Assembly (NCBI RefSeq): GCF_902459655.1
Contig: NZ_CABPSB010000030.1
Span: 1-47,674 of the forward strand
Length of the DNA stretch: 47,674 nucleotides
Reading direction: 5' to 3'
From: Pandoraea anhela
GTDB taxonomy: Bacteria > Pseudomonadota > Gammaproteobacteria > Burkholderiales > Burkholderiaceae
The notes under the pieces: generated by a model
Told to the model about the DNA's origin: nothing
Database searches by the model: none
What the model saw: only the letters and a program-made list of their open reading frames with translations
Shown here: positions 1 through 6,970 of the stretch, piece by piece
Position numbering within the stretch: the stretch's first letter is position 1
Layout of the letters: every line of letters starts with the position of its first letter
Position numbers and translations under genes: made by a program

Positions 1-460
1 TCGAATCTGTGGTGTCGAAGGCAAATACGAAGCCCTGAGTGACTTCGATAATGCGTGCGACCGGTGCGCTCGCAATGCTGCTGAAAGCGCCAGTGAGGAT
101 CGACTGCTGAATCTTGTCAGTGCCATTCGTGGCGAGCGTCGCATTTCCGAACTGGCAGAACCGCCAGCGGTTTTCACCGCCGGTGTACGTCATTCCGGAG
201 ACGTCCGTTTGCGTCGAGCCGACGACCTCGATCAGCTTATTCGATGTGCCCACGATCGTCCGGTATGTGCCGAGAAGAAGTTCGCACGTCGCTGCGCCGG
301 TAACCTCAGACGGGAAGGCGTCGACGGCCAGCGGCGTCGGTGTGGGAGCGCCGCGCATACCGCGAAGCGTCGGGATCATGTTGGCGCAGTCGAGCACTGC
401 GCCTGGCGTCGTCGGATCGGCCGACGGCGTAAAACCAGCGAAAGGGATGGTGCCTGCCAT
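1..460 (-). CDS. Phage virion protein (stabilisation/tail-hub-like), 3' end outside window
   Basis: An open frame on the minus strand starts with ATG at 460 (residues MAGTIPFAGFTPSADPTT) and stays open to the left edge, so at least 153 residues are present and the stop lies outside. The start is 3 bases after the stop of the adaptor gene, which suggests translational coupling. The N-terminus, with its proline/threonine-rich start and later GENRWRFCQFGN stretch, resembles podovirus packaged-DNA stabilisation or tail-hub proteins, which close the connector below the portal and adaptor. That assignment is by position and style only. It could instead be another tail-tube component. Confidence 0.6.
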   Translation of the reverse strand, partial: MAGTIPFAGFTPSADPTTPGAVLDCANMIPTLRGMRGAPTPTPLAVDAFPSEVTGAATCELLLGTYRTIVGTSNKLIEVVGSTQTDVSGMTYTGGENRWRFCQFGNATLATNGTDKIQQSILTGAFSSIASAPVARIIEVTQGFVFAFDTTDS

Positions 461-462
461 GC

Positions 463-1068
463 TTACGCCCTGCGCATTGTGAGGGGTTGCTCCGGCACCT
501 TCGCGGCGTTGTCGTCATCAATCAATTCGCCGATGGCGGCGTCGCGCTTTTGCCCCCAAAGCGTGGCTCTGGCGTCGTCGCGTGTGTAGACTGCGGCTTC
601 GTGAAGTGCCCCGTAGAGGTATGCGTCCGGAGCATCCTCCAGCAACCAGTTAGATTCGTTTGAGTCCGCCAACGGCTCGATCAGCGTGTAATAGTCGAGA
701 CGCAACACTTGACCGAGTTGCGGCACGCTGAGCGTCATGTTGTTGCCCTGGATCTGATAGCCGAAGCCGATGTCCTGCTGTGGGCCGTTCGCATATGCCG
801 AATCGAAATCGTTTGGGAATGGCGACAGCGTGTTGCCGCCGTAATATGCGCGAATAATCCGGCGCCAGTCCGACGGCAAGCCAACGCGAGGCGAAGTCGG
901 CGTTATCTGGAACGTCGCGCGCGCATTGCGCGTATATATCGTTCGATCGAAATGGGCCTCGGCCAGCATGATGAAGTCGGGGAACAAATCCGCGAGGTCT
1001 GCCCGCTTGAGCCAGCGCTTCATGCTGGTTTGCAAGTCGCTGTAGGAGGCGATCCCCATGTCAGGCAC
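463..1068 (-). CDS. Phage head-tail adaptor protein (SU10/podovirus adaptor-like)
   Basis: This 201-residue protein has the features of the podovirus adaptor family: an alpha-helical N-terminus (SYSDLQTSMKRWLKRADLADL), then FPDFIMLAEAHFDR, then a beta region, and a C-terminal LYGALHEAAVYTRDDARA helix. Such proteins form the ring joining portal to tail. Its place just before a stabilisation/tail-like gene agrees. The start overlaps the end of the upstream gene by 8 bases; ATG at 1059 is an alternative. It appears intact, unlike the portal remnant upstream. Confidence 0.75.
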   Translation of the reverse strand: MPDMGIASYSDLQTSMKRWLKRADLADLFPDFIMLAEAHFDRTIYTRNARATFQITPTSPRVGLPSDWRRIIRAYYGGNTLSPFPNDFDSAYANGPQQDIGFGYQIQGNNMTLSVPQLGQVLRLDYYTLIEPLADSNESNWLLEDAPDAYLYGALHEAAVYTRDDARATLWGQKRDAAIGELIDDDNAAKVPEQPLTMRRA

Positions 1069-1468
1069 TCGCCTTGACTGCCGATACCACGCCAGCCGAA
1101 ACTGTTGCCACAGCGGGGCTGTTCAGGCCAGCATTGCCGCTCGACGTGGTTCCCGACGAATTTTGGAGCACGAGAGAGGCACCATTGGTGACGATGGCAT
1201 CGGTCGCCGCCAGGGAAACGACGCCGTTTGTCGCCGTCAGGCTCCGGGTGACGGTTCCAGCGGAATTTTGGACTGTCACAGGACCGTTAATCGCTACGGG
1301 GACGCCGTTACCGCTGCCGTCGCGTACCTTTACCCAGCCCGTCGTGAGTTTGACGTAGACGTCACTCGTCTGGTCATCCACGGCGGTTTGCCCCGGTGCG
1401 CCAACGTTCGCGTTGAGGGCCGCGACAGCGGAAAGAGGAACGTGCTTTTGCAGAAGAAATGCCATCAC
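1061..1468 (-). CDS. Hypothetical phage structural protein
   Basis: A 135-residue product, rich in Val, Ala, Thr and Ser, with no cysteine. Residues 20-60 (VGAPGQTAVDDQTSDVYVKL and following) and the repeated VTVQNSAGT / LVLQNSSGT segments suggest a beta-rich, possibly repetitive fold, as in head decoration or tail-spike accessory proteins. I do not recognise the family. It lies in a tightly packed virion-gene run, overlapping both neighbours by a few bases. Confidence 0.6.
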   Translation of the reverse strand: MMAFLLQKHVPLSAVAALNANVGAPGQTAVDDQTSDVYVKLTTGWVKVRDGSGNGVPVAINGPVTVQNSAGTVTRSLTATNGVVSLAATDAIVTNGASLVLQNSSGTTSSGNAGLNSPAVATVSAGVVSAVKASA

Positions 1469-1755
1469 ACTCTCCCGGGGTGAATGCGGAATAGGCTGAA
1501 TTGAGGGTCGTTAAGGATCGCCTTCAAGTGTTTCTGATCCGACCAGAATTCAGGCCACGAGATACCCGTCTGAAAGCAATACGCCTCGATGACGATCCCC
1601 GGGATGTTGGCCACGTGGCGCATTTCTTTATCGCCGAACTGCCGGGTAGCACGGAGCTCGGCATTGTGGTCGAGCAAACCATCGAACCGCTCGGTGTGAG
1701 CGATGATGGTTTGCTCCCGATCAGGGTCGGCGATGAACTGGGTCGTCGACGTCAT
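1465..1755 (-). CDS. Hypothetical phage protein (96 aa)
   Basis: A small soluble protein of a type often found between portal and tail genes in Burkholderia-type podoviral prophages. Features seen: FGDKEMRHVANIPGIVIEAY followed by WPEFWSDQKHLKAILNDPQF, an aromatic-rich helix, and a C-terminus RIHPGRV. The start and stop overlap the neighbouring genes by 4 bases each, which supports one polycistronic message. No enzymatic motif is visible and the role is unknown. Confidence 0.6.
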   Translation of the reverse strand: MTSTTQFIADPDREQTIIAHTERFDGLLDHNAELRATRQFGDKEMRHVANIPGIVIEAYCFQTGISWPEFWSDQKHLKAILNDPQFSLFRIHPGRV

Positions 1756-2087
1756 AGGAGTGCGCGGAACTTGTCCAACACGGCGGCGATCTCGGACTTG
1801 CCCATATGCTCGACGTGTTCGAGTTCTTCGAGCAATCTGTGCAGCAATGTCCCATGGTCCGGCAACGCTGCCGGACCATCGGGATTTCCAGCGACGGTCA
1901 AGGTCGCATCGAGATCGGGGCCGATTTTATCGGTTACACCGGCCACGTCCGCTTCCGTTGCGATGGTGCTGCTCGCAGAATCGCCTGTGTCCTCGGACTG
2001 CCCCGTCGGTTCGACGTCGGCAATGCTGAGCGTCGCGTCGGCGGTTGGGTCCACATCGGTGCCGGATGCTTGATCTCGAAATTCCAT
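1752..2087 (-). CDS. Hypothetical acidic phage protein, possible scaffold/assembly factor
   Basis: This 111-residue protein has an acidic, Asp/Thr/Ser-rich and probably disordered N-terminal two thirds, followed by a predicted helix (HRLLEELEHVEHMGKSEIAAV). An acidic disordered arm with a short helical C-terminus is common in capsid scaffolding or assembly proteins, but this is inference from composition and position after the portal remnant. Its start overlaps the upstream stop and its end overlaps the next gene. Confidence 0.5.
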   Translation of the reverse strand: MEFRDQASGTDVDPTADATLSIADVEPTGQSEDTGDSASSTIATEADVAGVTDKIGPDLDATLTVAGNPDGPAALPDHGTLLHRLLEELEHVEHMGKSEIAAVLDKFRALL

Positions 2088-2281
2088 CAGTGATTCCCCA
2101 GTTTACGCGTGCCGCTGTTTCCGGCGTTGCTGTTGGACAGTCCTTTCACCGAAAACGAGCTGCCTTTGCTGCCCGCACTCTTGACGGGAGGGACCTTCGG
2201 TGCAGCGCTCGATTGGTTGCCCTTGGCCGCAGTCGATACGGCCTTCTTAGCTTGGGGCAGAGCGTACTTATTACCTTTCAT
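2087..2281 (-). CDS. Hypothetical basic small phage protein (64 aa)
   Basis: A 64-residue basic protein rich in Lys, Ser, Ala, Gly and Asn (begins MKGNKYALPQAKKAVSTAAK), with low complexity and no predicted membrane segment. It sits between the portal C-terminal remnant and the acidic 111-residue gene, sharing a base with the latter. The composition suggests a disordered nucleic-acid- or scaffold-binding peptide, but I recognise no family. Confidence 0.45.
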   Translation of the reverse strand: MKGNKYALPQAKKAVSTAAKGNQSSAAPKVPPVKSAGSKGSSFSVKGLSNSNAGNSGTRKLGNH

Positions 2282-2290
2282 GTGACCTCG

Positions 2291-2612
2291 CTATGGGGAG
2301 GCCTGCGCCTCCCCGGCAGGATTACGACAGGTCGCGGATTTGGCCGCTCGACGCTTCGTTGCGTGCTTCGAGCGTGCCTTTTCACGCTCAACCTCGATCT
2401 GGCCTTGCACGAGTGCCATTTGGGGATCGGGTTTCGGTGGGGCCGGCGGTGGAGCAACGGGCTTTGAGAAGAATTGCGACGGCGTGCCGAGTTGCAGCGC
2501 CTTTACCAGTTCGGTCGCGGTGTTATAAATGTTCTCGGGCGTAGCGATGCTCTGGATCGCGGGGTTCGCGCTCTGCGCCATCTGCGTTTGCACCGTGAGC
2601 ATCTGCGTCCCC
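2291..2612 (-). pseudogene. Phage portal protein, C-terminal remnant
   Basis: The frame from about 2612 down to the stop at 2291 encodes GTQMLTVQTQMAQSANPAIQ, SIATPENIYNTATELVKALQ, then a proline-rich stretch and a basic tail. The TPENIYNTATELVKALQ segment matches what I know of the C-terminal end of podovirus portal proteins. The residues upstream in the same frame are out-of-frame primase sequence, so the first several hundred codons of the portal are gone. The deletion point is near 2605-2616. Confidence 0.7.
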
Positions 2613-2888
2613 GTCACGCATGTACGGGAAAATGACAAAGGTCTTCTCGCCGCGCACCTGCTCAGCAACTCTAAAGGCTGCAATCGTCGCGGCGCTCAAG
2701 CCACGAGCGCTGAGCCAATCGCCCACAAGCGATGTCGGCTTGTGGCACTGCGGCTTCGCAGGGCGCTTGTAGCTCGGCATCGGTCGTTGCGGCATGTCGT
2801 CACGGATACCGAGAAAGCGCTTGGCTTCTCGCATCGCCTCCGCGATCGACAGGGCACGGCATTCCATCCACAGGTCGAGCAGATCACC
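2613..2888 (-). pseudogene. Phage primase/helicase, internal fragment
   Basis: In this frame the minus strand encodes GDLLDLWMECRALSIAEAMR, EAKRFLGIRDDMPQ, then GDWLSARGLSAATIAAFRVA and KTFVIFPYMRDG. This is the pattern of DnaG/T7-gp4-type primases between the zinc-ribbon and the toprim domain. The N-terminal zinc-binding part and the toprim and helicase parts are absent. The left end runs out of frame into portal sequence and the right end is fused to the DUF1376-like gene. The fragment cannot be a functional primase. Confidence 0.7.
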
Positions 2889-3235
2889 TTTTCAGCGACA
2901 ACAGGGTGATACAACCGCCCATCGCTGCACTTCACCCACCCGTGAAGCGCGCCATCACGCACACTATTCCAGGTCTCATCCAGCTTTCCCTTGTGCCAAT
3001 AGCCAGTGCGCTTTGCGAGCCATTCGTCGTTGTCGGGGAGAGAACCTGCCGGCACTTCATGCCACGCGACGCACCACAACAAGACCGCAGACCAACAGGC
3101 CTCCGGTGACTCATCGTGTGCAAGATCGGAGCGAAGAAGACGCGGTACGTCGATTGGCATTTCCCGAAAGTTGCGTAAGTCGCAATCGGCGGGAGTCATT
3201 GGCGTGGGGTATTCAGACATGGCATTGCTGTCCAT
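2884..3235 (-). pseudogene. DUF1376-like phage replication-associated protein, truncated
   Basis: From ATG 3235 the frame encodes DCDLRNFREMPIDVPRLLRS, SPEACWSAVLLWCVAWHEVP and GALHGWVKCSDGRLYHPVVA, matching the N-terminal domain of DUF1376-type phage proteins near replication genes. After EKV at about 2884 the same frame reads into primase DNA out of register (CSTCGWNAVPCRSRRRC) until a stop at 2696. The protein therefore lost its C-terminal part through a deletion. A truncated product with a nonsense tail may still be made. ATG at 3220 is an alternative start. Confidence 0.65.
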
Positions 3236-3326
3236 CTCGCTGACTTGAATTGGGTCGGGGCGTGCCACGTGCACAGCGAACACATGGCGCGGCTGTACAT
3301 CCGCTGCCCCGTTAGAAGAAGGTCGG

Positions 3327-3434
3327 TCAGTGCCGAGAGAGGTCGAACGCGTCATACAGCTTCGCGACGATGCGCGGCGGCAAAATGCCGCGGCAATAGC
3401 CGGCCATGAGCAAGCGCTTCAGGACCCGCTTCAT
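3327..3434 (-). CDS. Small hypothetical phage protein (35 aa)
   Basis: A short frame from ATG 3434 encodes MKRVLKRLLMAGYCRGILPP and ends AKLYDAFDLSRH. Its start overlaps the stop of the 96-residue gene upstream (TGATG), a typical coupled arrangement in early phage operons. It is basic and amphipathic. No function can be assigned. Confidence 0.4.
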   Translation of the reverse strand: MKRVLKRLLMAGYCRGILPPRIVAKLYDAFDLSRH

Positions 3435-3724
3435 CAGAGCAACCCCAGGGCGGCTTCCATCCGTCGAACTTGATCCGCGCTTCGTTGGTGAATCTCGAAA
3501 CGAATCCGACGCCAGCAAAGGGATCGAAGAACGCGGTTGGGCGTGCTCGTCATGAGGGCACCGAGCAGCGTGATGCGCCGCTCGCGGGCCTCATCGTTTG
3601 CTCGGACCAGTTCAGGCACTTGTTCGCGGTCTTCGACGGACGGTCCCAGTGCGGAGAACGGAAATCGAGGGGCGAACGCCACCCCGCAGCGGCCAACGTG
3701 GAGCAGCGAAGTATGGATAGCCAT
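3434..3724 (-). CDS. Hypothetical phage early protein (96 aa)
   Basis: Starting at ATG 3724 (MAIHTSLLHVGRCGVAFAPR), preceded by a GGGGA ribosome-binding site, this frame gives 96 residues ending in a helical, charged region (RSADQVRRMEAALGLL). An earlier in-frame start at 3787 would overlap the AlpA-like gene by about 50 bases and lacks a good site. It lies 11 bases after the AlpA-like stop and is coupled to the following 35-residue frame. No family recognised. Confidence 0.5.
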   Translation of the reverse strand: MAIHTSLLHVGRCGVAFAPRFPFSALGPSVEDREQVPELVRANDEARERRITLLGALMTSTPNRVLRSLCWRRIRFEIHQRSADQVRRMEAALGLL

Positions 3725-3735
3725 GACGTCCCCGC

Positions 3736-3972
3736 TCAGGCAGTGGGCTGCGTGTACCCGAGGGGATCGGCGAAGTACCGGTGGCACTCCTCGTTGCTAT
3801 AAACCGTGCAACGGGGCGTCAACCGGATCGCCTTAGGCGCCCGCCCTTCAGCGGACATAGCTCGCCAAGTTTCGCGACAGACGGGGAGGAATGGTTTGAT
3901 CTGCGACCAGCGGGAGAATCCCGTTCTGGGGAGATCTTGTTGCAGTGGGATAGATTTCTTATCGGTTGCCAT
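3736..3972 (-). CDS. AlpA-family phage transcriptional regulator
   Basis: This 78-residue protein has the winged-helix DNA-binding pattern of AlpA/excisionase-like regulators: TGFSRWSQIKPFLPVCRETW (helix-turn-helix), then RAPKAIRLTPRCTVYSNEEC and a final HRYFADPLGYTQ. AlpA-type proteins activate early or excision genes in prophages. ATG at 3972 is preceded by GGAGG, 7 bases away. The tandem palindromes at 4037-4070 lie 65 bases upstream and could be its own control site. It heads the run towards the truncated replication genes. Confidence 0.75.
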   Translation of the reverse strand: MATDKKSIPLQQDLPRTGFSRWSQIKPFLPVCRETWRAMSAEGRAPKAIRLTPRCTVYSNEECHRYFADPLGYTQPTA

Positions 3973-4036
3973 CGCGTAGCCTCCTTAGGCGTCGTTTGCA
4001 ATGGCTTCCTATTATTCGCAGAATCGGCCGATTGTT

Positions 4037-4070
4037 TGCCAGTTGGCAAAACTTGTTGCCAACTGGCAAG
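4037..4070. promoter_or_regulatory. Tandem palindromes TTGCCA-N2-TGGCAA, candidate operator
   Basis: TTGCCAGTTGGCAA (4037-4050) and its exact reverse complement TTGCCAACTGGCAA (4057-4070) are separated by 6 bases. Each arm is itself a palindrome of TTGCCA half-sites around a 2-base centre. The site lies between the stop of the 298-residue gene and the AlpA-like gene, both on the minus strand. There is no T-tract on either side, so an operator is more likely than a terminator. Confidence 0.55.
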
Positions 4071-4073
4071 CGG

Positions 4074-4970
4074 CTACTTTGTGAGCAGGTCCAGCCCCGA
4101 CTTGATGTTTGCCCGAATGCTTGAGCTACTTAGACCGTTGTCATCTGCATTCGGTAAGGCCGCGATGACTTCTTCGATTGAGTCAGCGACCTGCTTTACG
4201 TTGAGCTTTCCGCCTCGCTGATATTTACCTGCTTTCTCTGACAACAGCAACGCGAGGGCGGCTAACTGCTTCTGTAGCGTGGCCTTTTCCCTACCCAACA
4301 GCTTCGGCCCATCCGACGGCAGATCTGCTCGATCTGCAGAACCAGCGAGCATACCCTTTTCCGACGCCCAATTGAACCAACTCGGCTCTATCCCCTTCCC
4401 AGAGGCCCACGCCAAAAAATATGACGGTGATGGTCTCTCAGGGTGCTCCCCGCTATCCCACAGTTCATTTAGCAGATCATAGTAGTGATTCGTCTCCCAA
4501 CAGTACTCTTTAAGTCTGGTAACTGGCGACGGTATCAGATCAGAGTAATCTGACCAAAGACTGAAGCCAGAGAGCGTACGAAATAGTCCGATATCGAGGA
4601 ACTCGCCAGCTTCAGTAATCATTTGCGTCGATGCGGATGCGGAGCTTGCTTTTCGCCTCGCGACTCGAGTCTGTTCAGAGCACGGCTCGAGACCTAGAAT
4701 CAGGGGAATCGCTTGATCGCGCGTCCAACTATCGAGCAGCAGCCATTTGGCCAGTAGTTCGGGTTCATCCGTACCGTTTAGGAACCTCTCAACTTCCTCA
4801 ACACGCTTCGATATTCTCTGCTCAAGATACTTGAGACGTAGATCCAGGTGCTCCTGCTTCCTGGCCCTACGTTCCTGCTCGAGTCTCGTCACCCGTTCGA
4901 ATTCCGCAAGCAACTCGTCACGTTTTTTCGCTACGACGGCACTGGTATCCACTTTGAATGGCTGCTCCAT
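4074..4970 (-). CDS. Hypothetical prophage protein with N-terminal coiled coil
   Basis: A 298-residue protein from ATG 4970, chosen because GAGGG lies 6 bases upstream; ATG 4985 has no ribosome-binding site. Residues 10-65 are rich in Glu, Arg and Lys (VTRLEQERRARKQEHLDLRL) and should form a coiled coil. The C-terminal 60 residues (KLNVKQVADSIEEV, then SSSSIRANIKSGLDLL) resemble a tail found in many uncharacterised phage and island proteins. Base composition is lower in GC than the backbone. The function is not known. Confidence 0.6.
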   Translation of the reverse strand: MEQPFKVDTSAVVAKKRDELLAEFERVTRLEQERRARKQEHLDLRLKYLEQRISKRVEEVERFLNGTDEPELLAKWLLLDSWTRDQAIPLILGLEPCSEQTRVARRKASSASASTQMITEAGEFLDIGLFRTLSGFSLWSDYSDLIPSPVTRLKEYCWETNHYYDLLNELWDSGEHPERPSPSYFLAWASGKGIEPSWFNWASEKGMLAGSADRADLPSDGPKLLGREKATLQKQLAALALLLSEKAGKYQRGGKLNVKQVADSIEEVIAALPNADDNGLSSSSIRANIKSGLDLLTK

Positions 4971-5089
4971 TGCGCCCTCACACATCTAGATATTGAAGCT
5001 AATCACCGGGAAAAGCGACGTCCAATCTTGCTTCTCTAGCCCAAGCTTGATTTCACCCATTCTGTCATTCAGTCGTAAAAGCGTTTGCA

Positions 5090-5470
5090 TCACTCTGTAC
5101 GCCTCGCCAACCACGGCTCACGTTCACCAAGGATCTCGGCACCCAGCTTCGCATCTTCGAACATATGCTCGGCCACCTCGTGGAGATGCGCGCCAACGAT
5201 CTCTAAAGCATTGAGCAGACCTAGGTGAGCCGGCGCCCCCAAAGGCTCGCCCCCAGACATCAAGGGTTCGGAGAGACTATTGTGCACAAGACGGGCAATA
5301 GTTGTCACGGCTGCTGACGCTCGTCGAATATCGGCAACGTTCCCCGAATGGACCAGATACCGCTCGGGTTCTCCTTCCGTCAACCAGTCCTTGACGAGCG
5401 CACCACGAAACCACGGTTTGTGGTACTCAGCTTCCTTTTCCTTTGCGGGTTTCATCTTCGGCACGCTCAT
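5090..5470 (-). CDS. Hypothetical prophage protein (126 aa), DUF3077-like context
   Basis: A soluble 126-residue product with a Lys/Glu-rich start (MSVPKMKPAKEKEAEYHKPW) and two helical stretches (DIRRASAAVTTIARLVHNSL and LGLLNALEIVGAHLHEVAEH). Its ATG overlaps the stop of the 117-residue gene upstream (ATGA), so the two are probably translated together, and the paired helical domains may interact. No known domain was recognised with confidence. Confidence 0.5.
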   Translation of the reverse strand: MSVPKMKPAKEKEAEYHKPWFRGALVKDWLTEGEPERYLVHSGNVADIRRASAAVTTIARLVHNSLSEPLMSGGEPLGAPAHLGLLNALEIVGAHLHEVAEHMFEDAKLGAEILGEREPWLARRTE

Positions 5471-5820
5471 TGTTCACCTCCCGCCTCGGCAGCTTGATCC
5501 ATCAGGGCATCCGCAACATCCTCGATTCTCCGGATGAGGGAATCCGAGGCGTATCGCGCCAGATTGACGAGTGATTCGACCGTTGTGGGCAGGAGCGGGG
5601 CGCCGTCCGCATCACTGGCGTCGCTTCCTGCGAGTGAAGTTTCGGTGATGTTGTTGCTCGTGATTGTGAGAACTGTCGACACCCCCGAAGCGACTGTTCT
5701 GACGTCTTCGAGTAGATCGGTGATCCGCTCCAAGCAGACTACGCCGGAGGGAATAGACTGCATCTTCTGGGCCGGGAACAGCCTGAAATCTGCATCAAGG
5801 GAGTTTTGATTAGCGCGCAT
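5467..5820 (-). CDS. Hypothetical prophage protein (DUF3077-like, 117 aa)
   Basis: Translation most likely starts at ATG 5820 (MRANQNSLDADFRLFPAQKM), preceded by AGGAGG. The frame is open further up to 5994, but that part covers an inverted-repeat-rich leader. The product has a short N-terminal segment, then helices (VCLERITDLLEDVRTVAS, LVNLARYASDSLIRRIEDVA) that resemble small DUF3077-type proteins of proteobacterial prophages. It is coupled to the next gene by a 4-base overlap. The family call is tentative. Confidence 0.5.
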   Translation of the reverse strand: MRANQNSLDADFRLFPAQKMQSIPSGVVCLERITDLLEDVRTVASGVSTVLTITSNNITETSLAGSDASDADGAPLLPTTVESLVNLARYASDSLIRRIEDVADALMDQAAEAGGEQ

Positions 5821-5869
5821 ACAGCCTCCTACGTTTGGTAGAAAGCCTGCTTTTCCGCTCTCAAACGGG

Positions 5870-6060
5870 GTGGGCAGGCACATGGCAGGGTTGAGAGACC
5901 GGAACGTAGGCACCGGCGTGCGCAAGCGCACCCCCACCATGGCCCGCCCGTTGAATGGGCGTGCGAAGGCGACGGACGTAAAAAAACCGCTCAACGGCGG
6001 CTGTCCGCCTACGTTTTACCGGCTCTCACCCCGGACCGCTGTTGTTTCAGCGGTGATTAA
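5870..6060 (-). other. Inverted-repeat-rich prophage leader region
   Basis: Successive perfect short stems occur here: GTGCGC-aa-GCGCAC (5917-5930), CGCCC-gttgaat-GGGCG, GGCGG-ctgt-CCGCC (5996-6009) and CCGCTG-ttgttt-CAGCGG (6036-6053). The region separates the Arc-type gene from the AGGAGG-led gene at 5820. Similar dense hairpin leaders lie in front of small early genes in P4-like and Burkholderia prophages (from memory). It may be a structured 5' leader, with the 5994 open frame an ash-like leader reading. Confidence 0.4.
5980..6009 (-). terminator. Rho-independent terminator or attenuator on minus strand
   Basis: Read on the minus strand, a GC stem (GGCGG with CCGCC, then CCGC with GCGG) is followed by seven T residues. 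It lies about 100 bases after the Arc-type gene and 160 bases before the AGGAGG-led start at 5820, so it could end the first gene's message or attenuate read-through into the next. Confidence 0.5.
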
Positions 6061-6112
6061 AGGTTAGTGACAAAAGTGGCATACGTCAAGAGGGCTTGCT
6101 CGGGAGATGAAA

Positions 6113-6628
6113 TTACTTCGGATCACATACAGGTTTTGCGAAGGGCTTCACAACGGTAAGGTCCAACCGTGCAAGGTAGCTCGACATTGCCTCTTTGTGC
6201 ATTGACGCCGCCGCAATCATTTCCGGATCAACGGCCGGCACTTTTGCGAGATATCGAAGAAGCTCGCCAAGCCTTTCGTTCGTGGAAACGAGCAACTCTT
6301 GGACTGCAACGTTTCGGTACCGCTCAGCAGCAACGGCCGTCTCGGATGACTTGCGAATCGCTTGCGACTGGATCCCGAGCACCACTAACCGGAGGGCTGC
6401 CTCCTCAAGAGACTCGTCGGCGCCTGCCGTAGCAGCTTCGATGATTTGCTGCAAGCCCTTGGGAATCTTAGGGGGCGGACCAACGCTTCTTTCGAGTCGA
6501 TCGACGATCTCCTGATTGAGACTGCGACCCGCCGCCTCAGCCTGCAAACCTAGTTCCCGGCGCAGTTCCGAGCTCATTCGGAGCGGATAAGCACGGGCCT
6601 GTTTGGCACTCGATTTTTCGGTTTCCAT
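6113..6628 (-). CDS. Arc-family ribbon-helix-helix DNA-binding protein
   Basis: The first 50 residues hold the Arc/MetJ ribbon-helix-helix fold: a short strand (ARAYPLRMSSELRRELGLQA) followed by AEAAGRSLNQEIVDRLERS, very like Arc of phage P22. The remaining 120 residues are helical, without a recognised domain, and may mediate oligomerisation. It is divergent from a second, shorter Arc-like gene at 6732; the 100-base AT-rich space between them contains palindromic sites. It probably represses one or both promoters there. Confidence 0.7.
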   Translation of the reverse strand: METEKSSAKQARAYPLRMSSELRRELGLQAEAAGRSLNQEIVDRLERSVGPPPKIPKGLQQIIEAATAGADESLEEAALRLVVLGIQSQAIRKSSETAVAAERYRNVAVQELLVSTNERLGELLRYLAKVPAVDPEMIAAASMHKEAMSSYLARLDLTVVKPFAKPVCDPK

Positions 6629-6681
6629 AGCACCTCTTGACTAAATCTATCTGATGTGACGATACTATCTATATGATTCAA

Positions 6682-6694
6682 AGTAGATTCTACT
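6682..6694. promoter_or_regulatory. Palindromic candidate Arc operator AGTAGA-T-TCTACT
   Basis: A perfect 6+1+6 palindrome sits in the AT-rich divergent control region of the two Arc-type genes. On the minus strand the flanking reads ATAGTAGAATCTACT, sharing the ATAGTAGA half with the P22 arc operator as I remember it. A further ATAGATAGTAT lies alongside (about 6663-6675, minus strand) and may be a second site. Confidence 0.5.
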
Positions 6695-6731
6695 ATGATT
6701 CTTTTTGTGGATAACAAGAAAAGGAGATCTT

Positions 6732-6899
6732 ATGGAGGTGCTGCAACCGAGTTCGTACCCGCTGAGAATGCCGGCGGACCTGCGGAATTTTCTGCAGGAG
6801 AAGGCCGACCGGCTTGACCGGTCGCTGCATTGGGTGATCGTCAATACGCTGAACGACGCAAGGAAGAAGGAGTCGCGCACGAAAGCGGAAGAACGATAG
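6732..6899 (+). CDS. Small Arc-type ribbon-helix-helix protein (55 aa)
   Basis: From ATG 6732, preceded by AAGGAG, a 55-residue protein begins MEVLQPSSYPLRMPADLRNF and continues LQEKADRLDRSLHWVIVNTL. The strand with PLRMPADLR and the following helices match the Arc/MNT fold and closely parallel the N-terminus of the divergent gene at 6628. It looks like a minimal Arc-like repressor controlling the antirepressor downstream, as Arc does in P22. Confidence 0.7.
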   Translation: MEVLQPSSYPLRMPADLRNFLQEKADRLDRSLHWVIVNTLNDARKKESRTKAEER

Positions 6900-6942
6900 A
6901 AAAAGCCCCGACCGAATATCTGGGGAGATGGGCGGTCAGGGC
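6900..6942 (-). terminator. Stem-loop with minus-strand T-tract before the antirepressor gene
   Basis: AGCCCCGACCG (just after 6900) pairs with CGGTCAGGGCT, with one mismatch, across a loop of about 16 bases. On the minus strand the stem is followed by TTTTTC, the form of an intrinsic terminator for leftward transcripts. On the plus strand it lies between the small Arc-type gene and the antirepressor and may limit read-through or shape the messenger. Confidence 0.5.
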
Positions 6943-6970
6943 TCGGTGTTCAAACTTGGAGAATGAACGC

